From Vibrio sp. SCSIO 43136 (GTDB lineage Bacteria > Pseudomonadota > Gammaproteobacteria > Enterobacterales > Vibrionaceae), in assembly GCF_023716565.1 (NCBI RefSeq), contig NZ_CP071848.1, positions 1,364,001 through 1,428,000 of the forward strand: 64,000 bases of DNA, given 5' to 3'. The notes under the pieces are model-generated. The model ran no database searches. It saw only the letters and a program-made list of their open reading frames with translations, and was not told the origin of the DNA. The first letter of the stretch is position 1. Each line of letters begins with the position of its first letter. Shown here one piece after another: positions 9,043-18,720 of this stretch. A program made the translations under genes and the position numbers.

Positions 9043-10587
9043 GTGCGCCTAGAAGTTTTGTGTGAAGACCGACTTGGATTGACCCGTGAACTGCTGGATA
9101 TTCTTGCCTCTAAACAGATCGATTTACGTGGGATTGAGATCGACCGTCGTGGCATTATCTACCTGAATTGCCCAGAAATTGAGTTTGATACTTTTCGTGA
9201 ACTGATGGCTCAAATCCGGTTGATTAGTGGTGTCACGGATGTACGCAAGATTCAGTTTATGCCTAGTGAGCGCCACAGCACCGAGTTGATGGCACTATTA
9301 GCAAACCTTCCAGACCCTGTGTTATCAGTGAGTCTTAAAGGTACCATCGACGTTGCCAACCATGCAGCAACTGATCTGTTCTCCATCCATGGTGAGTCTA
9401 TTTTGGATGAGCCAGTTAACCACTACATACCTCAGCTCAGCATTGCAAAATGGCTCGACGGCAGCCCAGCACGTTTTCGTGATAATGTAGTCATTAACGG
9501 CTTGGACTACTCACTCGAAGTGATGCCTGTTTATATTTCGGGCGAGAACAAGGAATCCGTCCTTGCCAGTGCGGTAGTCACTCTAAAATCGAATCAAACT
9601 CAAGTCCGAGCAACACAGTATCTGTCCGAGCAAAACGCACTCGGTTTTGAGCATTTTGTTGGTATTTCTGCTAAGCACAAAGCGCTACTTAGCCAAGCGA
9701 AAAAACTGTCCATGATGAGTCAGCCGCTGCTAATTGAAGGGGAAACTGGTACCGGTAAAGAGATGCTTGCCCGTGCTTGTCACAATCGCAGTGAGCGAGC
9801 CAGTTCACCATTTTTGGTGTTGAGTTGTGCCTCAATGCCTGATGACGTCGCTGAGACCGAATTATTTGGTCATGCACCAGGTGCCTTTAACAATGAAAAG
9901 GGGCATGTGGGCATCTTTGAACAGGCCGATGGCGGTACAGTTTTTCTTGATGAAATCGGGGAGATGAGCCCGCACCTGCAAATTAAGCTGTTGCGCTTTC
10001 TTCAAGATGGCACCTTCCGCCGTGTTGGGGAAGAACACGAAATGCACGTCGATGTACGAGTCATCGCAGCGACCAAAGAAAAGCTATCGGAGATGACCGA
10101 GAAAGGTTCATTCCGTGAAGATCTCTATTATCGTTTGAACGTACTCAATCTTCATATCCCGCCACTACGTGAGCGTAGCAGTGATGTTACCCCGCTGCTT
10201 GAGTTGTTTGTTGCCAAGTATGCACAGCAACTAGGCATGCGTAAGCCTTCGCTTGATGACGCCTTGATAGACAAACTGAGCCATTACCCTTGGCCCGGAA
10301 ATATCCGTCAGTTAGATAATATGGTGCTTCGAGCGTTAACCCAATTAATGGGAGATGAGCTTGAGGTATCTCATTTTGAATTACCAGAAGTTGAAACCAC
10401 TGCGGCGCAAGCGCAGCTCAATCTTGATGGCTCACTTGATGAGATTATGAAAGAGTACGAAGCGCAGATCCTTGCACATTTGTATCATTCGTTTCCTTCC
10501 AGCCGAAAACTGGCGAAACGCTTGAACGTATCCCATACCTCGATTGCCAATAAGTTGCGTGATTACGGGATTAGAAAAGGGGACTAA
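9043..10587 (+). CDS. tyrR: Aromatic amino-acid transcriptional regulator TyrR
   Basis: Controls aromatic amino-acid biosynthesis and transport genes in response to tyrosine, phenylalanine and tryptophan. The 514-residue protein has an ACT domain (1-75), a PAS domain (about 80-150), a sigma-54-type AAA+ ATPase (about 205-430, Walker A GETGTGKE, FLDEIGEMSP) and a Fis-type helix-turn-helix ending in SHTSIANKLRDYGI. The sigma-54 contact loop reads GAFNNE instead of GAFTGA, fitting a regulator of sigma-70 promoters. The GTG at 9043 aligns with the E. coli start (MRLEV); an ATG at 9031 adds four residues. The gene is 101 nt after ycjF and two nt before rimJ. Confidence 0.95.
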   Translation: MRLEVLCEDRLGLTRELLDILASKQIDLRGIEIDRRGIIYLNCPEIEFDTFRELMAQIRLISGVTDVRKIQFMPSERHSTELMALLANLPDPVLSVSLKGTIDVANHAATDLFSIHGESILDEPVNHYIPQLSIAKWLDGSPARFRDNVVINGLDYSLEVMPVYISGENKESVLASAVVTLKSNQTQVRATQYLSEQNALGFEHFVGISAKHKALLSQAKKLSMMSQPLLIEGETGTGKEMLARACHNRSERASSPFLVLSCASMPDDVAETELFGHAPGAFNNEKGHVGIFEQADGGTVFLDEIGEMSPHLQIKLLRFLQDGTFRRVGEEHEMHVDVRVIAATKEKLSEMTEKGSFREDLYYRLNVLNLHIPPLRERSSDVTPLLELFVAKYAQQLGMRKPSLDDALIDKLSHYPWPGNIRQLDNMVLRALTQLMGDELEVSHFELPEVETTAAQAQLNLDGSLDEIMKEYEAQILAHLYHSFPSSRKLAKRLNVSHTSIANKLRDYGIRKGD

Positions 10588-10589
10588 GT

Positions 10590-11162
10590 GTGGGGTTTTA
10601 CCAAGTCGATAAAATCGACGGCACGATTCAGTTAAGGAGCTCGCATCCAGGAGATGCGGAAATGATCAGCCGTTACTTCCAAGAAAACGTCGATCACCTC
10701 ACCCAATGGGAGCCTAAACGCGAAAAGGACTTTTATGAGGTCAGCCACTGGAAGCAACGCTTAATTAAGTTGCACGAGCTCCAACGTATGGCGTTGGGCT
10801 ATTATCTGGTGATACTCGATACCGAGACTAACCAAATGATGGGAACTGTCTCGTTCAGTAACATTTCTCGTCACCCGTTTCATGCGTGCAGTGTCGGTTA
10901 TTCAATGCATAAAGATCATCAAGGTAAAGGGGTGATGAAGCGTGCCTTGAAAATGGCCATCGAATATATGTTTGAAGAACAGAATCTTCACCGTATCATG
11001 GCGGCCTATATACCCACTAACCGCCGCAGCGAGGCGGTGTTGGAAGCGCTGGGATTTGTTAAAGAAGGATTTGCCAAAGACTACTTGCTGATCAACGGTG
11101 AGTGGCGAGACCATAATTTAACGGCGTTAGTTAATTCCAACTGGCGTCAGCAACCTGTTTGA
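10590..11162 (+). CDS. rimJ: Ribosomal protein S5 alanine N-acetyltransferase (RimJ)
   Basis: A GNAT acetyltransferase of 190 residues that acetylates the N-terminal alanine of ribosomal protein S5. The acetyl-CoA loop is at about 108-116 (DHQGKGVMK). The C-terminus matches RimJ closely: HRIMAAYIPTNRRSEAVLEAL followed by a DYLLINGEWRDH-type end. The start is a GTG two bases after the tyrR stop, with an AAGGGG box inside the end of tyrR, so it is probably cotranscribed. RimL is the main alternative, but the FHAC..GYS and DYLLI.GEWRDH features are of RimJ type. Confidence 0.88.
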   Translation: MGFYQVDKIDGTIQLRSSHPGDAEMISRYFQENVDHLTQWEPKREKDFYEVSHWKQRLIKLHELQRMALGYYLVILDTETNQMMGTVSFSNISRHPFHACSVGYSMHKDHQGKGVMKRALKMAIEYMFEEQNLHRIMAAYIPTNRRSEAVLEALGFVKEGFAKDYLLINGEWRDHNLTALVNSNWRQQPV

Positions 11163-11171
11163 GGAGACAGC

Positions 11172-11645
11172 ATGTCGTACATGTCTCTGGACGAATATTC
11201 CAGAAAGTGGATTTTTACACATCAATCCATGCCAGTATCTGAGCAAGAACTTGAAGCAATAAAGCCGATGACCCAAGCACGCTCAGCTCAACTTTGGAAA
11301 GAGAATATCAGCCAGCAAAGCCCAGATGCGGAGCGTATGAGCAACCAAGACTGGCCGATGAAAACCAGTAACTGGCTACATGAAGTAGAGTGGATGCCAG
11401 AGTGGGATGCGGATGAAAATGATATGCCAGCGGAAGTGCTTGAGCATATTGATTGGCAAGATGATGTTACCGTGTACTTCTGTTACGAAAAGTACAATGT
11501 CATCGAAACCAAGTGGTCAGTGTTTAAAAATAACTGGAAGAATTTCTTGTTCTTCGACGATGGACCGATACTTATTGCCCGCCGCCGCAAGCAAGCCTTG
11601 TGGTTCAATGGCAACGGCACCGTGAAAATCGGTAATCGTGAATAA
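11172..11645 (+). CDS. Conserved hypothetical protein, Trp-rich (DUF2947-like)
   Basis: A 157-residue soluble acidic protein with many tryptophans (about eleven) and no signal peptide or membrane helix. It contains a charged middle (EWDADENDMPAEVLEH) and a C-terminal beta-rich part (FDDGPILIARRRKQALWF). It looks like the uncharacterised Vibrio proteins that follow tyrR/rimJ, possibly DUF2947, but this assignment is from memory and not certain. A GAGGAG box sits just upstream of the ATG. It is nine nt after rimJ, likely the last gene of the tyrR-rimJ transcript, and ends at a terminator. Confidence 0.7.
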   Translation: MSYMSLDEYSRKWIFTHQSMPVSEQELEAIKPMTQARSAQLWKENISQQSPDAERMSNQDWPMKTSNWLHEVEWMPEWDADENDMPAEVLEHIDWQDDVTVYFCYEKYNVIETKWSVFKNNWKNFLFFDDGPILIARRRKQALWFNGNGTVKIGNRE

Positions 11646-11649
11646 TTCT

Positions 11650-11673
11650 AGCCTCCCACTTGGGAGGCTTTTT
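11650..11673 (+). terminator. Terminator of the tyrR-rimJ transcript
   Basis: AGCCTCCC/GGGAGGCT stem closed by a 4-nt loop and followed by TTTTT, immediately after the stop codon of the Trp-rich hypothetical gene. Confidence 0.88.
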
Positions 11674-11802
11674 ATATCTATAGCAATCTAAAGTCTATAC
11701 AGTGGTACTGGTTGAATACTGTATAAATACCCAATAAAAACCTTGATCTCTTTCCTTTAAGAGCTAAACTGTGTATATGAACAGTGTGTAAGGAGAGAGA
11801 TT

Positions 11803-12021
11803 ATGTTGTGGGAAAAACTAGAACAGGTAAATCGCTTACGCAAACAAGCGATGGCTAATGAAGAGTTCCTCCGTTCAGCGCAAGAACATGAACACGCTCT
11901 TCAATCTGAAACATGCCCAAGAACCGGGAAAAAACGAACTCGGACTGCTAAGCCAAAATCGATGGCAGATATCTACAGCGGCACAGAATTTGGCTATCGT
12001 GACTCCGACTTGTCGCATTGA
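11803..12021 (+). CDS. Small hypothetical protein
   Basis: A 72-residue basic, hydrophilic protein. The first half is helical and charged (EKLEQVNRLRKQAMANEEFLR). The second half is Lys/Arg/Thr-rich (TGKKRTRTAKPK) and ends with an aromatic patch. An AAGGAGAG box lies nine bases before the ATG, supporting translation. It has its own promoter-sized gap upstream and stands before the YcaQ-like gene with a 64-nt gap. The family was not recognised; a nucleic-acid or ribosome association would fit the charge but is speculative. Confidence 0.6.
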   Translation: MLWEKLEQVNRLRKQAMANEEFLRSAQEHEHALQSETCPRTGKKRTRTAKPKSMADIYSGTEFGYRDSDLSH

Positions 12022-12085
12022 TAATGCGTTAATCAATAAGCGAGAGTGTTATGCTTAATCGATTGTTTTACTTTAAGTAGGTGTT

Positions 12086-13231
12086 ATGCAGACACTCTCG
12101 TTATCTCAGGCAAGAAAGCTGGCTCTGTTGTCGCAATGTTTGCCTCATAAACGTTCCAAATCTTCCTCTGTTAAGTCGTCTCATGCTGCGACATTAAGTG
12201 CTATTGAGCGCCTCGGCTATGTGCAAATAGATACCATCTCAGTGGTTGAGCGAGCACATCACCACGTGTTGTGGAGCCGAAATGTAGACTACCTACCTAA
12301 CCACCTTGACGACTTGGTGGCGAATAAACAGGTCTATGAATACTGGTCGCATGCTGCTGCATACCTTCCAATGAAAGACTTTCGTTTCAGTTTACCTCGC
12401 AAAGAAGCCCTCAAGTCCGGTCAACAAAACCATTGGTATCGTAAAGACCAACGATTGATGGATGGAGTGTTACAGCGCATCAAAGCCGAAGGGCCGCTGA
12501 TGGCGAAAGACTTTGATTCGCCAAGTCACAAAGTACAAGGGTGGGGAAGTAAGCCAACCAAGCAAGCGCTAGAAAGTCTGTTTATGCAAGGGGATTTAAT
12601 GATCCGCGAGCGTTCAAACTTTCATAAAGTGTATGACTTAACCGAGCGAGTACTGCCTGCAGACATTGATACCTCAACTCCAACCCCTAGCGAACATGCA
12701 AAGCACTTAATACTGTCCTATTTGAGAGCACATGGTTTGGGAACGGAGGCTGAGATGACTTATCAGCTCAAGGGGATAAAGCCACTAGTAAACACGGTGT
12801 TGAATGAAATGTGTGAGAGCGGAGAACTCGAGATTGTAATGGTGGATAGAGTTCGCTATTACACGACAGCTCAAGCGCTTTTACAGTTAAACCTTCGTTT
12901 AAATCGCAGACAGGCGGTGATCTTGTCTCCATTTGATAATCTTGTTATCCAGCGCAAGCGCATTGGTCATTTATTTAAGTTCGACTACTTGCTTGAGTGC
13001 TATGTCCCTGAAGCTAAACGTCAATACGGCTATTTCTGTTTACCAGTGCTTTGGAATGGCAAATTGGTGGCACGAATCGACGCCAAAGTTGACAGAAAAC
13101 GTCATATATTCAGAGTATTGAAGACGCATATAGAGCCAAACCTTAAGCGCTACGAAGAGTTTCAAGCGGCTTTTGAAGTCGAGCTGCAATCTTTCGCCCA
13201 ATTTAATGGTTGCCAGGTTATTGAGCGCTAG
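12086..13231 (+). CDS. YcaQ/AlkX-type DNA glycosylase (HTH_42 family)
   Basis: A 381-residue winged-helix protein of the AlkZ/YcaQ superfamily. In this family, interstrand crosslinks and bulky alkylated bases are removed using a catalytic Q-x-D or Q-x-Q motif. Here YVQIDTISVVERAHH (about residues 47-61) carries the Q-I-D of the YcaQ branch. Further YcaQ landmarks are EYWSHAAAYLPMKDF, LSPFDNLVIQRKR, YVPEAKRQYGYF and the closing DAKVDRK. E. coli YcaQ is about 410 aa, so the length is similar. The ATG has a modest AGTAGG box. It appears monocistronic. Crosslink repair is known for the E. coli family member and only inferred here. Confidence 0.85.
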   Translation: MQTLSLSQARKLALLSQCLPHKRSKSSSVKSSHAATLSAIERLGYVQIDTISVVERAHHHVLWSRNVDYLPNHLDDLVANKQVYEYWSHAAAYLPMKDFRFSLPRKEALKSGQQNHWYRKDQRLMDGVLQRIKAEGPLMAKDFDSPSHKVQGWGSKPTKQALESLFMQGDLMIRERSNFHKVYDLTERVLPADIDTSTPTPSEHAKHLILSYLRAHGLGTEAEMTYQLKGIKPLVNTVLNEMCESGELEIVMVDRVRYYTTAQALLQLNLRLNRRQAVILSPFDNLVIQRKRIGHLFKFDYLLECYVPEAKRQYGYFCLPVLWNGKLVARIDAKVDRKRHIFRVLKTHIEPNLKRYEEFQAAFEVELQSFAQFNGCQVIER

Positions 13232-13341
13232 AAAATAGCTTTCTTTTTTCTTGTGGCTCACACTTTGTGGGCGTGATTGGGGCAGGTTTATTCGCTGTGC
13301 TCTAGTCTCGGTGTCAGACACACAACAAGAAAAGGAACTTC

Positions 13342-15087
13342 ATGGCTAGATTGACAATACTTGCGACAGCGATATCGATGGCTTCATTCGCTGTTTGGGC
13401 CGGTTCTCAGGTTGCTGATTCGGTTGCGCCAGAAGCGACTAGCGATATCCAATCAAAAAAAGCGGTCGAGGCGGACAAATTTATCGTTACTGCGGCAAAT
13501 CCCTTAGCGGTAGAAGCGGGTTATAAGGTGTTGAAATCAGGTGGTAGCGCTGCCGATGCATTGGTAGCAGTCCAGACGGTATTGGGCTTGGTGGAACCCC
13601 AATCTTCTGGATTAGGCGGCGGTGCATTCTTGGTCTATTGGGATGCCAAAACCCAGTCTCTCACCAGTTACGATGGACGAGAAACAGCACCACTTGCTGT
13701 GACACCCGAGTTATTTCAAGATAAAAATGGTAAGCCATTAAAGTTTTTTGATGCTGTCGTTGGTGGTCGCTCCGTAGGAACACCAGGTACGGTCAAGCTA
13801 TTGGAAGCAGTGCATCAGAAATACGGCAATAAGCCTTGGTCAGAACTTATGGATCCTGCGATATCGTTAGCAACCGATGGCTTTAGCGTATCGGCTCGTA
13901 TGGCGGCATCGATAGCGAGAGATAAAGCTAGGCTTGCACGTTATCCAGATACTCAAGCCTATTTCTTCGATAAGGAGGGCGAGCCTCTTAGTGAAGGGCA
14001 TCTATTGGTAAATCAGGCTTATGCTCAAACCTTAAAGACACTCGCCGCTAAAGGCTCTGATGCTTTCTATACTGGTGCTATCGCCAAGGAGATGGTGAGC
14101 AAGGTTCAGTCTATTGAGGATAATCCAGGTTACTTGGCTATGGAAGATCTTGCGACTTACAAGGTTAAGGAAAGACCTGTCGTGTGTTCTGCATATCACC
14201 AATATCAGGTATGTGGTATGGGGCCACCAAGTTCTGGAGCGTTAACCGTTGGGCAGATCCTAGGAATATCCAGTCACTTTGATTTAGCCAAGCTGGGTAA
14301 GGACAACCCCACGTCGTGGCAAATTATAGGCGATGCCTCTCGACTCGCCTTTGCTGATCGTGGTCGCTATATGGCTGACTCAGACTTCGTGCCAATGCCG
14401 GAGGGGTTACTCGACTCGGAATATCTTGCACAACGTGCCAAGCTCATTGAGCCGGGTAAAGCTTTGGATTCAGTGGCTGCTGGAGAGCCACCTTGGAGCA
14501 TGAACATTGCTATGGCAGATGATCAGTCGATTGAACTGCCAAGCACGACGCACATAGTGATTGTTGATGCGAAAGGCAATATTATTTCCATGACAAGTAC
14601 TATTGAAAATGGCTTTGGCTCCCGAGTGATGAGTAATGGCTTTTTGCTTAATAACGAGCTAACCGACTTCTCCTTTGCTGCTCATAAAAATGGTTACCCG
14701 ATTGCAAATAGAGTGGAACCAGGCAAACGTCCTCGCTCCTCCATGGCACCAACCATAGTGCTGAAAGACGGTGCGCCATACATGGCCATTGGTTCCCCTG
14801 GTGGCTCTCGTATCATCGGCTATGTCGCAAAAACGCTTATCGCTCATATCGACTGGGGAATGCCAATTCAACAGGCAATAGAAATGCCTAACATGCTCAA
14901 TCGGTTCGGTACCTTTGATCTCGAGGCAGATACAGACGCACAAAAGTTCAAGCAGCCGCTAGAGGCAATGGGCTTTAAGGTCAATGTGAGAGATTTAAAC
15001 TCCGGTTTGCATGGTGTTGTATTTGAAAATGGCAAACTAATCGGAGGTGCCGATTCAAGGCGTGAAGGTATCGTCTTAGGGGATTAA
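13342..15087 (+). CDS. ggt: Gamma-glutamyltransferase precursor
   Basis: A periplasmic, self-cleaving Ntn hydrolase of 581 residues that breaks down glutathione and other gamma-glutamyl compounds. It begins with a signal peptide (about 1-20, AVWA-GS). The large-subunit region contains SSGLGGGAFLVYWD and the substrate-binding DGRETAP (111-117). The precursor is cut before T402 of PSTTH, the new N-terminal nucleophile of the small subunit. GSRV and the PGKRPRSSMAPT oxyanion region follow, then GSPGGSRI. An AAAGGAA box precedes the ATG. Single gene with its own terminator. Confidence 0.94.
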   Translation: MARLTILATAISMASFAVWAGSQVADSVAPEATSDIQSKKAVEADKFIVTAANPLAVEAGYKVLKSGGSAADALVAVQTVLGLVEPQSSGLGGGAFLVYWDAKTQSLTSYDGRETAPLAVTPELFQDKNGKPLKFFDAVVGGRSVGTPGTVKLLEAVHQKYGNKPWSELMDPAISLATDGFSVSARMAASIARDKARLARYPDTQAYFFDKEGEPLSEGHLLVNQAYAQTLKTLAAKGSDAFYTGAIAKEMVSKVQSIEDNPGYLAMEDLATYKVKERPVVCSAYHQYQVCGMGPPSSGALTVGQILGISSHFDLAKLGKDNPTSWQIIGDASRLAFADRGRYMADSDFVPMPEGLLDSEYLAQRAKLIEPGKALDSVAAGEPPWSMNIAMADDQSIELPSTTHIVIVDAKGNIISMTSTIENGFGSRVMSNGFLLNNELTDFSFAAHKNGYPIANRVEPGKRPRSSMAPTIVLKDGAPYMAIGSPGGSRIIGYVAKTLIAHIDWGMPIQQAIEMPNMLNRFGTFDLEADTDAQKFKQPLEAMGFKVNVRDLNSGLHGVVFENGKLIGGADSRREGIVLGD

Positions 15088-15134
15088 GCATATAGTTATA
15101 ATTCTTTGTGCTGTGCTTTTAAGTACTTAACGAT

Positions 15135-15159
15135 TGCCCCGTGTAAACGGGGCATTTTT
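15135..15159 (+). terminator. Terminator after ggt
   Basis: Stem TGCCCCGT/ACGGGGCA with a 4-nt loop followed by TTTTT. Confidence 0.9.
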
Positions 15160-15178
15160 GATTCAAAAGTCAGATTAA

Positions 15179-16648
<1,470 letters not shown>

Positions 16649-16664
16649 CGCCAACTAGCTAAAG

Positions 16665-16995
16665 TTGACAGGAAAGTAGGGAAATACACCTTCCCTACTA
16701 AATCATTAAATTGCTATCAAGCTACACTCACTTAGGTTCGCTTTCCGAAAGCGCTTTCGCCTCCGAAACTAACTCTAACCATGCATCCGGCGTCTTGATT
16801 ACATATAGTCTATCGATGATGTACTGGTGGAAGTGATCAGTTACACCCACTGCTCGGTTACCAGTTTTACGGCTGATAAGTACGGTAGAGAACACAATCA
16901 TTGGCTCTTGGTTCTAATCTTGTATTAGCAGTTTCGATAGCGATGGCTTAACCACCCTTTTACGCTAACCTGCTCGTTTGTAACATTGTTGGCTT
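16665..16995 (-). pseudogene. Decayed second copy of the 3' end of the DUF3731 Hsp70 gene
   Basis: The minus strand encodes a fragment closely matching the C-terminus of the Hsp70-like gene at 19604-22405. From 16912 down to 16736, about 42 of 58 residues agree by eye (PMI.F.TVLI.RKTG.RAV...KTPDAWLELVSE..LSESE.K). A tryptophan codon of the intact gene is TAG here (near 16919), and the frame ends early at TGA just after the match. Weaker DNA similarity continues upstream to about 16995. A hairpin at 16675-16699 (AGTAGGGAA/TTCCCTACT) corresponds to the hairpin after the intact gene. It is a non-functional duplicate or a leftover from recombination with a related genome. Confidence 0.8.
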
Positions 16996-17135
16996 TACTT
17001 AGAATCCATAACAATGTCCTATATGTGAGACTGTGAGTGTAGGTGTTCAATGATTTAAGTCACGGTTTTTTCTTCATTTTTCGAAAACAATCGATTCCCT
17101 CAATATGCAATAAATTGTATATATTAAGGATTGAT

Positions 17136-17201
17136 ATGGGAAAGCCTGCCGCTACTATAACGTCTATGCACGTCTGTCCTAAAGTCACCTCAAAAGGTTA
17201 G
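17136..17201 (+). pseudogene. Stub resembling the N-terminus of a PAAR-domain (type VI secretion tip) protein
   Basis: An AAGGA box six bases upstream introduces an ATG and 21 codons reading MGKPAATITSMHVCPKVTSK plus Gly, then TAG. This is strikingly like the start of T6SS PAAR spike proteins, which commonly open with MGKPAA, a Met/Asp-His region and CPxVTPG before a PHVGGP segment. The match stops after about 18 residues, and the next sequence is the unrelated spermidine-synthase-like fragment. It therefore appears to be a truncated PAAR gene. Recognition is by eye on a short stretch, so it is moderately secure. Confidence 0.5.
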
Positions 17202-17205
17202 GTCA

Positions 17206-17595
17206 TTGCTAACAGAGAGTGGTGCTTTCGTTACTCAGGCCGGACATTTGAATACCCTTGATTTAGGCTTTCATTTGCGGGCAAGAGATACAGTCAGGAA
17301 CTGCTTTGATTTCGTAAGTAGCTATTCAAACTTTGTCCCCTCGTACGGGACGCCTTGGAGCTTTTTATATGCAAGCATAAATATTAATCCTGACAGGTTG
17401 TCTACTAATGATTTGGAAAATAATCTCAGGCAGATAAACTTAGACGCTTTAAAATACTACGACCGCACCAGCCACGAACATTGTTTCAACCTTCCAAAAC
17501 CGATTAGGAAGGCTATATCTTCTAGTGGAAATAAAGTGATTGACGATAACAACCTTGCGACAGTAGATATTGCAGACACAGTAGGAGGTGTTTGA
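17206..17595 (+). pseudogene. Spermidine-synthase-like C-terminal fragment
   Basis: A 129-codon open frame that begins at a TTG without a ribosome-binding site, five bases after the PAAR-like stub. The text resembles the C-terminal third of spermidine synthases (SpeE): a LTESGAFVTQAG strand, YGTPWSFLYAS in the place of YYGG..FA.AS, and KYYDRTSHEHCFNLPKPIRKAI matching the YY...H...F.LP end. The N-terminal and SAM-binding domains are absent and a stop lies shortly upstream, so it looks 5'-truncated. It is one base from the EamA start, so the two were probably one operon before truncation. Confidence 0.55.
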
Positions 17596-18549
17596 ATGAG
17601 TACAGGGGTATTTATAGCATTAGGAATACTTGTAAATTGCATATGGGGAATGGCGTTCCTTATCCCTTATATTCTCCCGGAAGTTAACCCAATGGTTATC
17701 GCTTTTGGTCGATATATGGTCTACGGCTTAGTTTCTCTGGTATTAATACTATTAGCTCGAAAAAGCTGGGATAAGCTGTCAAATAACCAGTGGATGACTG
17801 CTTTCACTTTAGCTTTTTCAGGTAACGTAGGATATTACTTGTTCCTTACGAGCAGCATACACTATAGCGGTATTACGATATCAGCCTTGATAGTTGGAAT
17901 CCTTCCAGTGTCGCTAATTATTGTAGGTAACTTCGTAGAGAAAGAGTATTCATTCAAGAGCCTAGTCGTTCCCGTAGCACTCATTTTAAGTGGAATGGTG
18001 ACTCTTAGCATAAGTAATATCGAAAGTGGTAGAAGCAATAATTTGCTGGAGGGAGCATTATTCGCCTTCATATCATTGGTTCTATGGACTTATTACGGGG
18101 TGAAAAATGCGGATTTCTTGAAAAAGAATCCAAATGTATCATCTAACTCATGGTCTCTAGCGATTGGAGTATGCTGTCTTACTCAAAGCATTATCGCTCT
18201 CCCAATCTTAATAGTGTTCACAAATACGATGGATTTTTCCACAGGTACTGGAGGTGGTCATTTTACTCAAATCATTGCTGCATGCCTCTTCCTTGGGGTC
18301 GTCGTTTCATGGCTCGCCACGATACTATGGAATCAAACTTCAAGATATCTACCAGTTGCTTTAGCTGGGCAGCTAATTGTGTTTGAAACGATTTCTGGTT
18401 TGATTTATGGATTTATTGCTGATGAGAGACTCCCAAATAGTGGAGAGTTTGCAGCAATAGTGCTTGTCATCTTAGGTGTTGTTTCTGGGTTAAGGGGAAG
18501 TAAGCGATTGAAAGCGAATGTAAAAGCTAGCCAATGCACGACAACTTAA
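17596..18549 (+). CDS. EamA/DMT-superfamily transporter
   Basis: A 317-residue inner-membrane protein with about ten hydrophobic helices arranged as two EamA repeats. The first starts at residue 4 (ALGILVNCIWGMAFLIPYIL) and the second at about residue 150. Such proteins export or exchange metabolites, often amino acids or related amines; the substrate is unknown. It starts at the ATG directly after the TGA of the SpeE-like fragment with no clear ribosome-binding site of its own, so it may once have been coupled to that gene. Codon use is AT-richer than in neighbouring core genes, suggesting transfer. The frame is intact. Confidence 0.8.
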   Translation: MSTGVFIALGILVNCIWGMAFLIPYILPEVNPMVIAFGRYMVYGLVSLVLILLARKSWDKLSNNQWMTAFTLAFSGNVGYYLFLTSSIHYSGITISALIVGILPVSLIIVGNFVEKEYSFKSLVVPVALILSGMVTLSISNIESGRSNNLLEGALFAFISLVLWTYYGVKNADFLKKNPNVSSNSWSLAIGVCCLTQSIIALPILIVFTNTMDFSTGTGGGHFTQIIAACLFLGVVVSWLATILWNQTSRYLPVALAGQLIVFETISGLIYGFIADERLPNSGEFAAIVLVILGVVSGLRGSKRLKANVKASQCTTT

Positions 18550-18720
18550 GGTAGAGGCGCATTACTAGAGCGTGTTGACCTTTGGAGGCAAAGTTTTGTT
18601 CAATCTAGATGAGCCTTCCATACAGCGTTTATCAGCTCTTTCTCCGGCGTTTTAAAATATTTGCATAGCATGACTATATAGGAGCTTGGAGTGGTCATAC
18701 GCTTCAAGCCTTTTTAGTTT

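Noticed and set aside
18550..18720. Possible end of an insertion sequence (GCGTGTTGACC region near 18573)
   Set aside because: No matching opposite end, target duplication or transposase fragment was visible, so it cannot be supported as a mobile element.
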